A DNA stretch of 57,713 nt from Clostridia bacterium (GCA_017621495.1 JAGATB010000018.1:1-57713); one strand, 5' to 3'. Positions 10,032-19,313 are shown, numbered from the stretch's first letter. Notes: generated from the letters alone by a model not told the origin. A program made the numbers and translations.

Positions 10032-11078
10032 TTATTCGAAATCAAACGAATATATAGTGGTGTAGTCATATTTATCACCACATTCTACTACTGCAGATGG
10101 GAAGTGTGAATACTCCATGCTGTTTGGGAAGAACTGTGTCTCCAGACATACCCCCTGATACGGAGCATACTCTGCGCCGTCCTTGTAAATCTCTCCTCCG
10201 AGACCCATACCACCGTAAATCTGCACACCGGGTTTATCTGTATATGTAGTCATCTTAAGTCCTGTCTTGTCTCCCTTTAATACAGCTATCTCTCTGAGGC
10301 CTGTGCCTCTTAATACAAAGTTATGGTCATATCCGCCATTGGCAGGTTTAAGCTCAGGTTTATCATCGCCTATATCTCTGCCGATTGGTTTGGCTTCGGT
10401 AAAGTCAAGTGCGGTACCCTTTACGCTTAAGATTTCTCCCGTGGGTATGAGTTCATTATCCACCGGTGTATAGAAATCAGCATTAATCTGCAGGGTATGC
10501 TCAAGCACAGTACCGGAATTATGTCCGTTTAAATTAAAATAGCTGTGGTTGGTGAAGTTAACCACTGTGTCCTTGTTGGCAACTGCCTCGTAATGGATAT
10601 CCAGCTTTTTGCCGTCGAGAGTAAATGTAACCACGGAATTTAAATCGCCGGGGTATCCGTTCTCACCATCAGGACTGGAAAGCTCGAAGGAAATTGCATT
10701 TGCATTTTCATCGTCATACTTAGCCTGCCATACCCTCTTGCCGAAGTTTGACCAACTCGAATGACATATGTTCTTGCCTTCGTTGGGCTCTTGGGTGTAC
10801 ACCTCTCCGTTTAACTCAAATGAAGAGTTACGCATTCTGTTGGCATATCTGCCCACCGTCATGCCCAGACAACAGGGATTTTTAATATATGGCTCCAGGG
10901 TGTCTCTGCCCAGGACTACGTCTATGTCGCCTTTATCTTCATCACTTACTATAAGCTTAGTGATGACACAGCCGTAATCGATAAACTGAGCCCTTAGTCC
11001 CTCATGGTTGTCAACAGTATATGCATAGACTTCTTCTCCGCTCGGCAAGGTGCCGAATTTTTGTTTTGTGATGCTCAT
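10032..11078 (-). CDS. galM: Aldose 1-epimerase (galactose mutarotase)
   Basis: Interconverts alpha and beta anomers of hexoses such as galactose. The 348-residue protein has the expected layout: GRYANRM near residue 80, the catalytic-histidine segment FTNHSYFNL, the YDHNF motif, and a C-terminal LETQFFPNS segment containing the catalytic glutamate. Start at 11078 (MSITKQKFG), with AAAGGA upstream; an upstream ATG at 11096 would overlap that site. It is transcribed from its own promoter, divergent from lysA. No galactokinase or uridylyltransferase is nearby. Confidence 0.94.
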   Translation of the reverse strand: MSITKQKFGTLPSGEEVYAYTVDNHEGLRAQFIDYGCVITKLIVSDEDKGDIDVVLGRDTLEPYIKNPCCLGMTVGRYANRMRNSSFELNGEVYTQEPNEGKNICHSSWSNFGKRVWQAKYDDENANAISFELSSPDGENGYPGDLNSVVTFTLDGKKLDIHYEAVANKDTVVNFTNHSYFNLNGHNSGTVLEHTLQINADFYTPVDNELIPTGEILSVKGTALDFTEAKPIGRDIGDDKPELKPANGGYDHNFVLRGTGLREIAVLKGDKTGLKMTTYTDKPGVQIYGGMGLGGEIYKDGAEYAPYQGVCLETQFFPNSMEYSHFPSAVVECGDKYDYTTIYSFDFE

Positions 11079-11125
11079 TTGTTTATATCCTTTCATTATT
11101 TGATATATTTTTACATATATAACTT

Positions 11126-11154
11126 ATTTTAACATACTATTGCCATTAAGTCAA
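11126..11154 (-). promoter_or_regulatory. Promoter of galM
   Basis: Minus strand TTGACT (11149-11154), 17-base spacer, TAAAAT (11126-11131). Confidence 0.75.
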
Positions 11155-11197
11155 ATAATTGTTAACTGTATATTCATATAAATTTGAAGATAAAAAT

Positions 11198-11226
11198 TTG
11201 ACATATTCATAAAAAAATGGTATAAT
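11198..11226 (+). promoter_or_regulatory. Promoter of lysA
   Basis: TTGACA (11198-11203), 17-base spacer, TATAAT (11221-11226). The leader to the ATG is only about 50 bases, too short for a lysine riboswitch. Confidence 0.85.
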
Positions 11227-11284
11227 TTATCATTGATATATTATGTTCATTTTAAGGTTATACACTATATCGGAGGAATAACAG

Positions 11285-12586
11285 ATGTTTACACTTAAAA
11301 ACTTAAATATTAATGATAAAAACCACCTGGAAATAGGTGGCTGTGATACAACCGAGCTTGCAAAGGAGTACGGCACTCCCCTGTACGTAATGGACGAGGA
11401 GCTCATCCGCAGTAATATGCGTGCATACAAAAATGCCTTAGACAATTTCTACGGCGGCAACGGCATGGCACTCTACGCAAGTAAGGCACTCTCTGCAATG
11501 TACATGTACAAAATGGCAGATGAAGAGGGTCTTGGAGTAGACGTGGTATCCGGCGGAGAGCTCTACACTGCTCTGAAGGCAGGCTTCGACCCGCAAAAGA
11601 TATACTTCCACGGCAACAATAAGAGCATTCCCGAGCTTGAAATGGCTGTAAGGGAAGGCGTGGGCACAATTGTAGCAGACAGCTCCTACGAGTTGGACAT
11701 ACTGAACACATTGGGAAAGGAAACCGGCAAAAAGATAAACGTAATGTTTCGCATCAAGCCCGGTGTAGAGGCTCACACCCATGAGTTCATAAGTACAGGT
11801 CAGATAGACTCCAAATTCGGCTTCTCCATAGAAAACGGCGAAGCGGACGAGATTGCCAAATACGCAGGCACCCTTGAGAATATATCAGTAAAAGGTATTC
11901 ACTGCCACATAGGCTCACAGATATTTGAGCTTGACCCCTTTAAGCTTGCGGCAAAGGTCATGACAGAGTATTATGCTAAGCTGAAAAAGGATTTCGGACT
12001 GCCGCTTACAACGCTTGACCTCGGAGGCGGCTTCGGAATCAGCTATACCAAGGAAGATAAGCCCGTAGAGTACGGCAAGTACATTGAGGCTGTGTCAGAG
12101 GTTGTAAAGTCTGTCTGTGCTGAGAATGACATTGAGCTTCCCGAAATTTTGATGGAACCCGGTCGCTCAATAGTTGGCGATGCAGGTATTACTCTCTACA
12201 CAATTGGCAATATTAAGGATATAAAGAATGTTCGCAAGTATGTGTCCATAGACGGCGGCATGGGCGATAACCCCCGCTATATCCTCTACGAGGCAGAGTA
12301 CGACGGCGTACTTGCCAACCGTGCTTTAGATGAACCCGAGGAAATCGTAACCGTATGCGGTAAATGCTGTGAATCCGGTGATATTATAATGAAAAATGCT
12401 CACCTGCCCAAGGCAAAAACCGGCGATATACTGGCGGTAATGTCCACCGGCGCATACAACTACTCCATGGCAAGCAACTACAACAGAATTCCCCGTCCGC
12501 CGGTAATCCTGGCAAAAGACGGCAAATCAAGAGTTATGGTAAAAAGAGAGACCTACGAGGACATCATACGAAACGATGTACTTTAA
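11285..12586 (+). CDS. lysA: Diaminopimelate decarboxylase
   Basis: PLP-dependent last step of lysine synthesis (meso-diaminopimelate to lysine). The 433-residue protein shows the fold III signatures: YASKALSA with the PLP lysine near residue 66, the HIGSQI segment, the glycine loop DLGGGFGISY, EPGRSIVGDAG, and CGKCCESGD containing the catalytic cysteine of the partner subunit. Cytosolic homodimer. GGAGG lies eight bases before the ATG. It is followed 20 bases later by the M50 protease gene, so the cluster through gerW may be read from the lysA promoter. Confidence 0.97.
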   Translation: MFTLKNLNINDKNHLEIGGCDTTELAKEYGTPLYVMDEELIRSNMRAYKNALDNFYGGNGMALYASKALSAMYMYKMADEEGLGVDVVSGGELYTALKAGFDPQKIYFHGNNKSIPELEMAVREGVGTIVADSSYELDILNTLGKETGKKINVMFRIKPGVEAHTHEFISTGQIDSKFGFSIENGEADEIAKYAGTLENISVKGIHCHIGSQIFELDPFKLAAKVMTEYYAKLKKDFGLPLTTLDLGGGFGISYTKEDKPVEYGKYIEAVSEVVKSVCAENDIELPEILMEPGRSIVGDAGITLYTIGNIKDIKNVRKYVSIDGGMGDNPRYILYEAEYDGVLANRALDEPEEIVTVCGKCCESGDIIMKNAHLPKAKTGDILAVMSTGAYNYSMASNYNRIPRPPVILAKDGKSRVMVKRETYEDIIRNDVL

Positions 12587-12606
12587 TTTTATAAAGGAGA
12601 CCAACT

Positions 12607-13245
12607 ATGGCAGCTTTAAAAACACAAATTCTCGGATTGCTGCTGAGCATACCCGGACTTATACTGGCACTTTCACTTCATGAATTTGCCCACGGATTTG
12701 CAGCATATAAAATGGGCGATAACACTGCCAAATACTACGGCAGATTATCATTAAATCCGTTTCATCACTTAGACCCCATAGGTACACTGTGTCTGTTTTT
12801 GTTTCACTTTGGCTGGGCAAAGCCGGTGCCTATCAATCCCTACAACTTCCGCAGCCGCAGAAGCGGTATCATAGTTGTAAGTCTTGCAGGTCCGGTAATG
12901 AATTTTCTGGTGGCGCTGATTTGTGCATTTATACTGGCTGTCATGGAGAGATTTGTGCATTTTAATGAGTTTGTATTTTTTATATATCAAGTAGTTTTGT
13001 ATTGCGAAATACTAAACATAGGTCTGGGTTGCTTTAACCTAATACCCATACCGCCTTTGGACGGCTCCAAGGTACTTTTGGAGCTGCTCCCCTACAGATA
13101 CAGGGATGTGTTTTATCAATTGGAAAGATACTCCTCTCTCATACTGGTGGCACTGCTTGTTACCAATGTACTGGACCCGGTACTGGGTACTATGCGTTCA
13201 GTGGTAACGCTGGCGATTAATTTTATAGTAGGATTGGTATTCTAA
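12607..13245 (+). CDS. Site-2 protease family (M50) membrane metalloprotease
   Basis: 212-residue polytopic membrane protein with the zinc motif HEFAH (HExxH) in the first transmembrane region and NPFHHLDPIGT following it. A further motif, NLIPIPPLDGSK, carries the third zinc ligand. This short, PDZ-less form is widespread in Clostridia directly upstream of scpA, as here. Its substrate is unknown. AAAGGAG precedes the ATG, and the stop is immediately followed by the scpA ATG, suggesting translational coupling. Confidence 0.93.
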   Translation: MAALKTQILGLLLSIPGLILALSLHEFAHGFAAYKMGDNTAKYYGRLSLNPFHHLDPIGTLCLFLFHFGWAKPVPINPYNFRSRRSGIIVVSLAGPVMNFLVALICAFILAVMERFVHFNEFVFFIYQVVLYCEILNIGLGCFNLIPIPPLDGSKVLLELLPYRYRDVFYQLERYSSLILVALLVTNVLDPVLGTMRSVVTLAINFIVGLVF

Positions 13246-14016
13246 ATGGAAGAACTGATTTTTAAAACAGAAAGCTTTGAAGGACCTCTGGACCTGTTGG
13301 AGCACCTTATAAAAAAGAATAAGCTTGACATATGCACTGTGTCGCTTATAGAGATAACCGACCAGTATATAGAGCATATAAACCAAATGGAAGAGATGAA
13401 CCTTGAGGTTTCCGCAGATTTTCTGCTGGTGGCGTCAAACCTATTGTACATCAAGTCAAAGGCACTGCTGCCCAAGCATGAGGACGAGGACGACGACAGT
13501 GAAGACATAGCAAATAACCTCACCGAAGCCCTCAAGGAGAGAGCCCGCATGAAGATTATATCCGAGCGATTCCGCACCATGCAGTATGACGGCACCTTCC
13601 GCTACTTCAAGGAAGAGGAAAAGATAGAGAAGCCACCCGTACAGAGAAAGCTGGAAAACCTGGACGTGCACAAGCTCTATGATGCATTTATGACAGTCCT
13701 GGAAAAGACCGAGCGCAGAGCTCCCCCATCCAAATCCAACTTTACCGGCATAGTAGGCAGAGAGCCCGTATCTGTAAAAGAAAAAGCAGGCTCACTCATA
13801 CACAGACTACGCAAGGACAAGAAGGTGCGTTTTGAGCAAGTGTTTGAAAATGCACGGCATAAAAATGAAGTGGTTGCAATTTTCCTTGCAATCCTGGAGC
13901 TTATGAAGCTCAATCACATTCTCGCCTACGAAGAGGACGACAAAATCCTCATACGTATAGGTGACAATGTAAGCGAAAATACAGAGGAGATATTATCAAA
14001 TATCAGCGGTGATTAA
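13246..14016 (+). CDS. scpA: Segregation and condensation protein A
   Basis: Kleisin subunit of the SMC-ScpAB condensin that compacts and segregates the chromosome. The 256-residue product begins with the typical FKTESFEGPLDLLEHLI signature and LDICTVSLIEITDQY. An acidic linker (about residues 79-87) is followed by the C-terminal winged-helix segment that binds the SMC head. The ATG directly abuts the stop of the protease gene. scpB follows after two bases. Confidence 0.96.
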   Translation: MEELIFKTESFEGPLDLLEHLIKKNKLDICTVSLIEITDQYIEHINQMEEMNLEVSADFLLVASNLLYIKSKALLPKHEDEDDDSEDIANNLTEALKERARMKIISERFRTMQYDGTFRYFKEEEKIEKPPVQRKLENLDVHKLYDAFMTVLEKTERRAPPSKSNFTGIVGREPVSVKEKAGSLIHRLRKDKKVRFEQVFENARHKNEVVAIFLAILELMKLNHILAYEEDDKILIRIGDNVSENTEEILSNISGD

Positions 14017-14018
14017 TA

Positions 14019-14696
14019 ATGAACAGAAAACCCAAAGCAATACTTGAAGGAATACTCTTTGCCACTGGGGAAGCAGTACCCGTAAAGAGACTTTCCGAGG
14101 TTATGAACATGACAGAGCGCCAGGTGGAAAAGCTCCTTGACGAAATGGCAGAGGAGTACAACAGCTCCGTAGAGAGAGGTATATATATCATACGTCTTGA
14201 GGACAGTTATCAGCTCTGCACCAAAAGAGAATACTACGACTACATACACCAGCTAAAAGAGAAATCCAGAAGGGCTGCTCTTACAAACGCAGGTCTGGAG
14301 GTATTGTCCGTGGTGGCATACAACCAGCCTGTAACCAGAAGCTCCATTGAATTTATACGTGGTGTAAACAGCGACGGCCCCTTAAACAATCTGGTAGCAT
14401 CGGGACTGGTGCGAGAAGTGGGCAGGCTGGACGCTCCCGGCAGACCTATACTGTTTGGTACTACCGAGGAATTCCTGCGTTGCTTCAATCTATCATCACT
14501 GTCAGAGCTGCCGGATATTGATAAGGAATATTCATTTGAAGGCTTAAACGGCGAGCTGGGAGGTATACCGGTGCTCTCTGATGAAGAGGATATAAACAAA
14601 GACCAGATTAAGATAGACTTTGAGATTGAACGAGAGGATACCGGCGAAGACCCCGAGCCTCAACAGCAAACCAAGCTTCTGATGGATGATGAGTAA
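14019..14696 (+). CDS. scpB: Segregation and condensation protein B
   Basis: Kite subunit that dimerises on the ScpA linker in the SMC condensin. 225 residues with two winged-helix domains: ILEGILFATGEAVPVKRL at the start and EVLSVVAYNQPVTR in the second. The conserved RGVNSDG segment follows. The C-terminal 50 residues are acidic and low in complexity, as is common in clostridial ScpB. It overlaps no other gene and lies in the protease-scpA-scpB-DUF2953-gerW cluster. Confidence 0.95.
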   Translation: MNRKPKAILEGILFATGEAVPVKRLSEVMNMTERQVEKLLDEMAEEYNSSVERGIYIIRLEDSYQLCTKREYYDYIHQLKEKSRRAALTNAGLEVLSVVAYNQPVTRSSIEFIRGVNSDGPLNNLVASGLVREVGRLDAPGRPILFGTTEEFLRCFNLSSLSELPDIDKEYSFEGLNGELGGIPVLSDEEDINKDQIKIDFEIEREDTGEDPEPQQQTKLLMDDE

Positions 14697-14720
14697 ATCC
14701 GGCGAAAGGAATGATTAAAA

Positions 14721-15344
14721 ATGGTTATATTATACATTATACTTGCAGTTATAGCCCTCATAATCATTTTCGCATTTACGGCAAAAATCAAAATTTTTCT
14801 TGAATACAAAAAATACCCCGGTGAAAAGCTATATATTGACTACAATGTAACCTTGGGCGGTATATCCTTAAGCAGATTTATAAAGCCCGTAATCTCAAAA
14901 AACGAAAAAAATCGAACCGGCAAATCAAAGCCCCAAAAAGCGGAAAAAGCCAAATCCAAAGATGACAAAAGTCTGATACAAAAGTTAAAGGACTACGCCG
15001 AAGCTGTATCGGTTGTAAAAAAAGTATACTCCAAAAACAGATGGTTTATACGCAGGAGAATTTTTGTAGAAGATGTGGAATTTCACCTTAAATTCGGACT
15101 GTACGACGCGGCATCCACCGGAATAGCGACAGGCGCATTATGGACGCTTCTGTACGCCATACTGGCACTTGTGGGACAAATAGGCACACTTAAAAACCAC
15201 AACTTTGAAGTAGTGCCCGTATTTACGGAAGCAGGCTTCATATCTCAGGGCGGCATCAGAGTACGATTCAGAATGATAAGTATAATCTCGGTAGCATTGA
15301 GACTGTACTTAACATACATCAGAATTTCTAAAAAGCAAAAATAA
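14721..15344 (+). CDS. DUF2953 domain-containing protein
   Basis: 207-residue protein with one N-terminal transmembrane helix (about residues 2-22), a lysine-rich low-complexity linker at about 65-90, and a C-terminal membrane-associated beta domain containing FHLKFGLYDAASTG, characteristic of DUF2953. This family is regularly found directly upstream of gerW in Clostridia and is presumed to act in sporulation or at the spore envelope; its molecular role is unknown. AAAGG precedes the ATG. Confidence 0.85.
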   Translation: MVILYIILAVIALIIIFAFTAKIKIFLEYKKYPGEKLYIDYNVTLGGISLSRFIKPVISKNEKNRTGKSKPQKAEKAKSKDDKSLIQKLKDYAEAVSVVKKVYSKNRWFIRRRIFVEDVEFHLKFGLYDAASTGIATGALWTLLYAILALVGQIGTLKNHNFEVVPVFTEAGFISQGGIRVRFRMISIISVALRLYLTYIRISKKQK

Positions 15345-15369
15345 ATTTTATTGAAAAGGCGGCGATATT

Positions 15370-15810
15370 ATGGAAAAACATCCTATTGAAGGCTTAATGA
15401 GCGAAGCAATGGAGCACATCAAACAGATGGTAGACGTGAATACCATCGTAGGAAACCCGGTTACAACACCCGACGGTACCACAATCATCCCTATATCCAA
15501 GGTAGCATTCGGATTTGGCGCGGGCGGCAGCGAATTTAGTGCCAAGCCCGAGGTTAAAGCTAAAGACAGCGCACTCTTCGGCGGTGGCTCCGGAGGCGGC
15601 GTGAGCATAAGCCCGGTGGCATTTTTGGTGGTGAATTCCGACCAGATTAAGCTCCTGCCGGTATCTAGCAAGTCCTCCACTACGGACAAGCTCATAGACC
15701 TAGTACCCGAGCTTATAACCAAGGTAAACAAGATAGCAAACGAAATCATCGACAAAAAAGCAGAACAGAAAGCAAACGAAGCAGCTTCTGCTAAGGAAAT
15801 TGAGCTTTAA
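15370..15810 (+). CDS. GerW/YtfJ family sporulation protein
   Basis: 146-residue protein with the family start HPIEGLMSEAMEHIKQMVDV, the TIIPISKVAFGFGAGGSEF core and a glycine-rich loop at about 77-85 (FGGGSGGG). In Bacillus subtilis YtfJ (GerW) is a forespore protein needed for germination with some nutrients. The C-terminal tail is charged and alanine-rich. Last gene of the lysA-gerW run, ended by a strong terminator. Its presence supports an endospore-forming organism. Confidence 0.93.
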   Translation: MEKHPIEGLMSEAMEHIKQMVDVNTIVGNPVTTPDGTTIIPISKVAFGFGAGGSEFSAKPEVKAKDSALFGGGSGGGVSISPVAFLVVNSDQIKLLPVSSKSSTTDKLIDLVPELITKVNKIANEIIDKKAEQKANEAASAKEIEL

Positions 15811-15821
15811 AATTTATTTGT

Positions 15822-15862
15822 AAAGTGGTCTGAAAAAAAGTCATACTTTTTCAGACCACTTT
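15822..15862 (+). terminator. Strong intrinsic terminator after gerW
   Basis: Long stem: AAAGTGGTCTGAAAAA pairs with TTTTTCAGACCACTTT across a short loop. The 3' arm carries T-rich sequence; the final bases also serve as the -35 of the malic enzyme promoter. Confidence 0.85.
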
Positions 15863-15888
15863 ACTTTCAAAACTATTTGTGGTATACT
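15860..15888 (+). promoter_or_regulatory. Promoter of the malic enzyme gene
   Basis: TTTACT (15860-15865), 17-base spacer, TATACT (15883-15888). The -35 overlaps the end of the gerW terminator. Confidence 0.65.
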
Positions 15889-15920
15889 ATTATTATAAAC
15901 AATTAAGGGAGGTCTTATGA

Positions 15921-17093
15921 ATGACTGCAAAAGAACAAGCGCTTAAACAGCATTATGACTGGAAAGGTAAGATAGAGGTAGTATCCAGGACACCAATCAA
16001 AACCAAGGAACAGCTCTCCGTGGCATACACACCGGGAGTAGCAGAACCCTGCCTTGAAATCAACAAGGATTACAGCAAATCCTTTGAACTGACAAGACGC
16101 TGGAATATGGTGGCAGTAGTAACAGACGGCACAGCCGTACTGGGTCTGGGAGACATAGGTCCGGAGGCAGGTATGCCCGTAATGGAGGGTAAATGTGCTC
16201 TGTTTAAGGAGTTTGCAGATGTGGATGCATTTCCGCTGTGTATACGCTCCAAGGACGTGGACGAAATCGTAAGAACTATCTATCTCATATCAGGCAGCTT
16301 CGGCGGTATAAATTTAGAGGACATAAGTGCTCCAAGGTGCTTTGAAATAGAAGAAAAGCTTAAAGAAATATGCGATATACCGGTATTTCACGATGACCAG
16401 CACGGTACGGCAATCGTAGTAGGTGCTGCGCTTATCAATGCTGCTAAATGTGCCGGTAAAAAATTAGAAGATTTAAAATGTGTTATAAACGGTGCAGGCT
16501 CAGCCGGTATAGCGATTGCTACTCACCTTATGAAGCTTGGTGTAGGCGATATAATCCTGGTAGACAGATTCGGCATTATCTGCGAAGGTATGGAGGGCTT
16601 AAATCCTGCTCATGAAAAAATGAGCAAGATAACGAATAAAGATAAATTGACCGGCACACTCTCTGACGCAGTTAAAGGCGCAGACGTATTTATAGGAGTA
16701 TCTGCTCCCGGTGTGCTCACAGGCGATATGGTAAAGACCATGGCAGACAAAGCCATAGTATTCCCCATGGCAAATCCCGTGCCGGAGATATACCCCGAGG
16801 AAGCTCTCGAAGCCGGTGCATACATAGTGGGCACAGGTCGCTCCGACTTCCAAAACCAGATAAACAACGTGCTGGCATTCCCGGGAATATTCCGAGGAGC
16901 GCTTGACGTAAGAGCTTCGGAGATAAATGATGAGATGAAAATGGCAACCTCATATGCCATAGCCTCCCTCGTAAGTGATGAAGAACTCTGCCCCGAATAC
17001 ATAATCCCACCTGCATTTGACGAAAGAATAGGTCAGACAGTGGCAAAGGCAGTATCTAAAGCTGCTAAAGACAGCGGAGTGGCGAGAATATAA
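15921..17093 (+). CDS. NAD(P)-dependent malic enzyme
   Basis: Oxidative decarboxylation of malate to pyruvate and CO2. The 390-residue short bacterial form has [12 protein letters not shown] with the catalytic tyrosine region, [17 protein letters not shown], metal ligands in [13 protein letters not shown] and [10 protein letters not shown], the Rossmann segment [13 protein letters not shown], and the C-terminal [19 protein letters not shown] lies nine bases before the ATG at 15921. A single-gene unit, with its stop five bases before the structured element at 17099. Confidence 0.95.
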   Translation: MTAKEQALKQHYDWKGKIEVVSRTPIKTKEQLSVAYTPGVAEPCLEINKDYSKSFELTRRWNMVAVVTDGTAVLGLGDIGPEAGMPVMEGKCALFKEFADVDAFPLCIRSKDVDEIVRTIYLISGSFGGINLEDISAPRCFEIEEKLKEICDIPVFHDDQHGTAIVVGAALINAAKCAGKKLEDLKCVINGAGSAGIAIATHLMKLGVGDIILVDRFGIICEGMEGLNPAHEKMSKITNKDKLTGTLSDAVKGADVFIGVSAPGVLTGDMVKTMADKAIVFPMANPVPEIYPEEALEAGAYIVGTGRSDFQNQINNVLAFPGIFRGALDVRASEINDEMKMATSYAIASLVSDEELCPEYIIPPAFDERIGQTVAKAVSKAAKDSGVARI

Positions 17094-17098
17094 AACTG

Positions 17099-17690
17099 TA
17101 AATTGGAGTTTAATTCATTTAGATAGAGGAAAACATCCGCCCTGCGTAAAGGAGCATACCCTACGCCGACCACAAGTGCTATTTTGCTATCTGTAATTTT
17201 CGTCTAAGCGATTTTCGGGGTTGAGCTGAATCGTTCGCAATTGCTCACTGGTGCAGCTCTAAACGGGCAGGACAATAAGGGAACTGAATTAATGTCCTGT
17301 CCGTTTCCCCTCGAAAATCGCTTATACTCAAAAACAGCTACCAAAAACAGCACTCTATGTCGTCTACAGGTATGCTCCTTTACTCCGGGCGGGGTGGTGG
17401 TTCTGTAAATATGTGCACAAACCTTGCCCTAAGCCCTGATACCCTGCCGTTGCCACGGAGCATGCATTGGGGTTGTGCAGATGACAGATTTCACATTCTT
17501 TTGAGTTCAAAAGGTGTAAATCGACTTGCCGATTTAGCGAGGACCCAGCGAAGCGCTTCCGCAGCGGCAACTTTTGGGCTCAAAAAATGTGATTAATCTG
17601 TCCTGCACGTTCCCACAGCACGCGTAGTGGTAACGGCAGGGTGTCAGGGCTTATAACTATTTTGCTATAGGACGCATAAACTTCAATTTA
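17099..17690 (+). mobile_element. Non-coding structured element with terminal inverted repeats (MITE-like)
   Basis: About 590 bases between convergent malic enzyme and LacI genes, with no credible gene inside. The ends are inverted repeats with one mismatch (TAAATTGGAGTTTA at 17099-17112 and its counterpart ending at 17690). Inside are several nested long arms: 17137-17163 pairs with 17370-17399; 17198-17220 (AGCGATTTTCGGGG) pairs with 17306-17326; AACGGGCAGGACA pairs with a copy near 17290; and 17428-17455 pairs with 17622-17655. A near-identical inverted copy of the right third lies at 57501-57713. Each end begins and finishes with TA, as in Tc1/IS630-type target use. The right end overlaps the lacI stop codon. 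It could alternatively be a structured RNA gene. Confidence 0.75.
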
Positions 17691-18665
17691 TCTTATTTCC
17701 TTCACAGTCTCCCTCTCCACCAGCGTATGCTCCACCAACACATGCTGCACCACCTTACTGTCACCGTACATTTTATCAAAAAGCAGCGACACCAGTATGG
17801 AGCACTTATCCTCCGGGTGCATATCCACTGTGGTGAGCGGTATCTGAGAATACGCTGCATAAGGGATATTGTTAATACCCACCACGGACACATCCTGGGG
17901 TACAGACACTCCGTTATCGGTGAAATAACGTATGATACCCATAGCTACCTCATCATATGCAGTTACTATCGCGGTAGGCATAGATTGCTTTTTCATCATC
18001 TGCTTTGCCGCCTCGAATCCTATCTGCTCAAATCTGCGGTCTATTATATAGATATCTTCTTCCTTAATCTCCAAACCATGCTTATCCATGGCACACCTGA
18101 ATTCGTTATTCTTTGAAGTAGTATGAGTCTCACCCACATAACCTATATGTGTATGTCCCTTTGATTTAAGATAGCCTGCTATATCATTCATTATTGCACT
18201 GCCGTCCGAATACACTGTATCAAATCTGCTGTGTACCGAGCCACCGTAGCACACTACAGGCAGACTGGGCACTATATCCGTACGACTCTCCGAAATCAAT
18301 ATTATGCCGTCCGCCTCCCTATTTACCTCAATGGATTCTATGGTCTGTGTCAGCTTCTTCAAATCAAAATCATACATAGATACGAGCACCTTGCCTCCGC
18401 GGCTCTCCACCTCAGACTTGATGCAGTTTACTATCTCGGAGTAATGTACACTCACTATCTCAGGACATATGACAGCTACCACTGCCCCTTGTTCTCTCAA
18501 ATTATCAAGTTTTCTTTTACTTTTTTCTTTAAAATAACCTGTCTCTACCGCTATACGACGAATCTCAGCTGCAAGCGAAGGGCTCACCTCTTTACTGCCG
18601 GACAGTGCCTTGGATACCGTAGACGGAGATACGTGGGCTATCTGGGCTATCTTTTTATGTGTCAT
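17688..18665 (-). CDS. LacI-family transcriptional regulator
   Basis: 325 residues: an N-terminal LacI helix-turn-helix (THKKIAQIAHVSPSTVSKAL, residues 2-21) with hinge region, then a periplasmic-binding-protein-like sensor domain (about 60-325) including AIVTAYDEVAMGIIRYF. The ligand is unknown; no sugar operon adjoins, so the target may be distant. It has its own promoter at 18698-18726. Its stop codon lies within the right inverted end of the element at 17099-17690, so the terminal residues may have been altered by that insertion. Confidence 0.93.
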   Translation of the reverse strand: MTHKKIAQIAHVSPSTVSKALSGSKEVSPSLAAEIRRIAVETGYFKEKSKRKLDNLREQGAVVAVICPEIVSVHYSEIVNCIKSEVESRGGKVLVSMYDFDLKKLTQTIESIEVNREADGIILISESRTDIVPSLPVVCYGGSVHSRFDTVYSDGSAIMNDIAGYLKSKGHTHIGYVGETHTTSKNNEFRCAMDKHGLEIKEEDIYIIDRRFEQIGFEAAKQMMKKQSMPTAIVTAYDEVAMGIIRYFTDNGVSVPQDVSVVGINNIPYAAYSQIPLTTVDMHPEDKCSILVSLLFDKMYGDSKVVQHVLVEHTLVERETVKEIR

Positions 18666-18697
18666 GACAAAAACCTCTCGGATATCTTTTTTTACTT

Positions 18698-18726
18698 ATT
18701 TTATCACACAAAAAGAATTTGTTCAA
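18698..18726 (-). promoter_or_regulatory. Promoter of the lacI-family gene
   Basis: Minus strand TTGAAC (18721-18726), 17-base spacer, TAAAAT (18698-18703). Confidence 0.75.
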
Positions 18727-18741
18727 TAGTATTTAAAAGAA

Positions 18742-18769
18742 AAATGAGATGTGCAATCACACCTCATTT
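18742..18769 (-). terminator. Terminator of the small zinc-finger operon
   Basis: AAATGAG-x-TGTG pairs with CACA-x-CTCATTT across CAAT; on the minus strand it is followed by TTTCTTTT. Confidence 0.8.
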
Positions 18770-18775
18770 CATATA

Positions 18776-18958
18776 TTAACTGTATTTTTTCATAAGTATC
18801 ATTGAATTTTTACATTCTTCGTAGTCCCAGCTGCAGCAATGATTATACATCCATGATTTTTTATCTCTGTATGTAGGAAATTTCAAGGTTTTAAGTTCGC
18901 AGCCGATACAGTTCTTCTTTTCATACATGAAGAACGGACAAATTGCATATAACGGCAT
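18776..18958 (-). CDS. Small cysteine-rich protein
   Basis: 60 residues with seven cysteines arranged C7, C17, C20 and a cluster near 41-49 (HCCSWDYEEC), suggesting one or two metal-binding knuckles. AGGAGG lies seven bases before the ATG. It follows the 114-residue zinc-finger gene by ten bases. Similar small genes are common in clostridial prophage and integrative elements, but I cannot name a family or function. Confidence 0.7.
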   Translation of the reverse strand: MPLYAICPFFMYEKKNCIGCELKTLKFPTYRDKKSWMYNHCCSWDYEECKNSMILMKKYS

Positions 18959-18968
18959 TGAACTCCTC

Positions 18969-19313
18969 CTAACTCAGCTGAAACTTCTGCACGTATTTAC
19001 CGTAACTTAAGCCTGCCTCTCTGCTGAGCAGAGCCACCTGACTTAAGCTAAGCGCAGGGATTATGGGTTGCACCTTTTTTCTCCTTGTAATTCTGCCGTT
19101 GGCATACAGCCTGCACTCCTTGGAGCAATACTTTTTCCGACGCATTGATAAGAATGTGTCGCCGCACCAAGCACAGGAATACTCCTGTAATACATCTTTC
19201 CTTGCTTTGAGTTGGTTTGCTTTTCTGCGACAACGTGCAGAACAATACTTTTTGGCATTTTGGTCTGTTGTAAACTCTTTGCCACATACCGGGCACTGTA
19301 GTGTTCTTTTCAT
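18969..19313 (-). CDS. Protein with two zinc-finger modules
   Basis: 114 residues. Two similar zinc modules, CPVCGKEF...KYCSARCR (about residues 8-30) and CAWCGDTF...KYCSKECR (about 47-68), each have paired CxxC and CxxxC ligands. A basic linker (ITRRKKV) and a helical C-terminus SLSQVALLSREAGLSYGKYV follow, resembling a short DNA-binding arm. It is transcribed with the 60-residue gene from the promoter at 19643-19671, opposite the S24 repressor, which probably controls it. Inferred to be a nucleic-acid binding accessory protein. Confidence 0.8.
   Translation of the reverse strand: MKRTLQCPVCGKEFTTDQNAKKYCSARCRRKANQLKARKDVLQEYSCAWCGDTFLSMRRKKYCSKECRLYANGRITRRKKVQPIIPALSLSQVALLSREAGLSYGKYVQKFQLS

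Noticed and set aside
11227..11284. Lysine riboswitch before lysA
   Set aside because: The leader is only about 50 bases and lacks the aptamer stems.
17357..17596. A 79-codon frame inside the structured element
   Set aside because: No ribosome binding site, it runs through the folded arms, and its sequence follows the inverted-repeat structure rather than protein constraints.
17099..17690. Group II intron or known large RNA class
   Set aside because: No domain V/VI-like hairpin, reverse transcriptase or exon junction is visible; inverted ends and a second inverted copy favour a MITE-like element.
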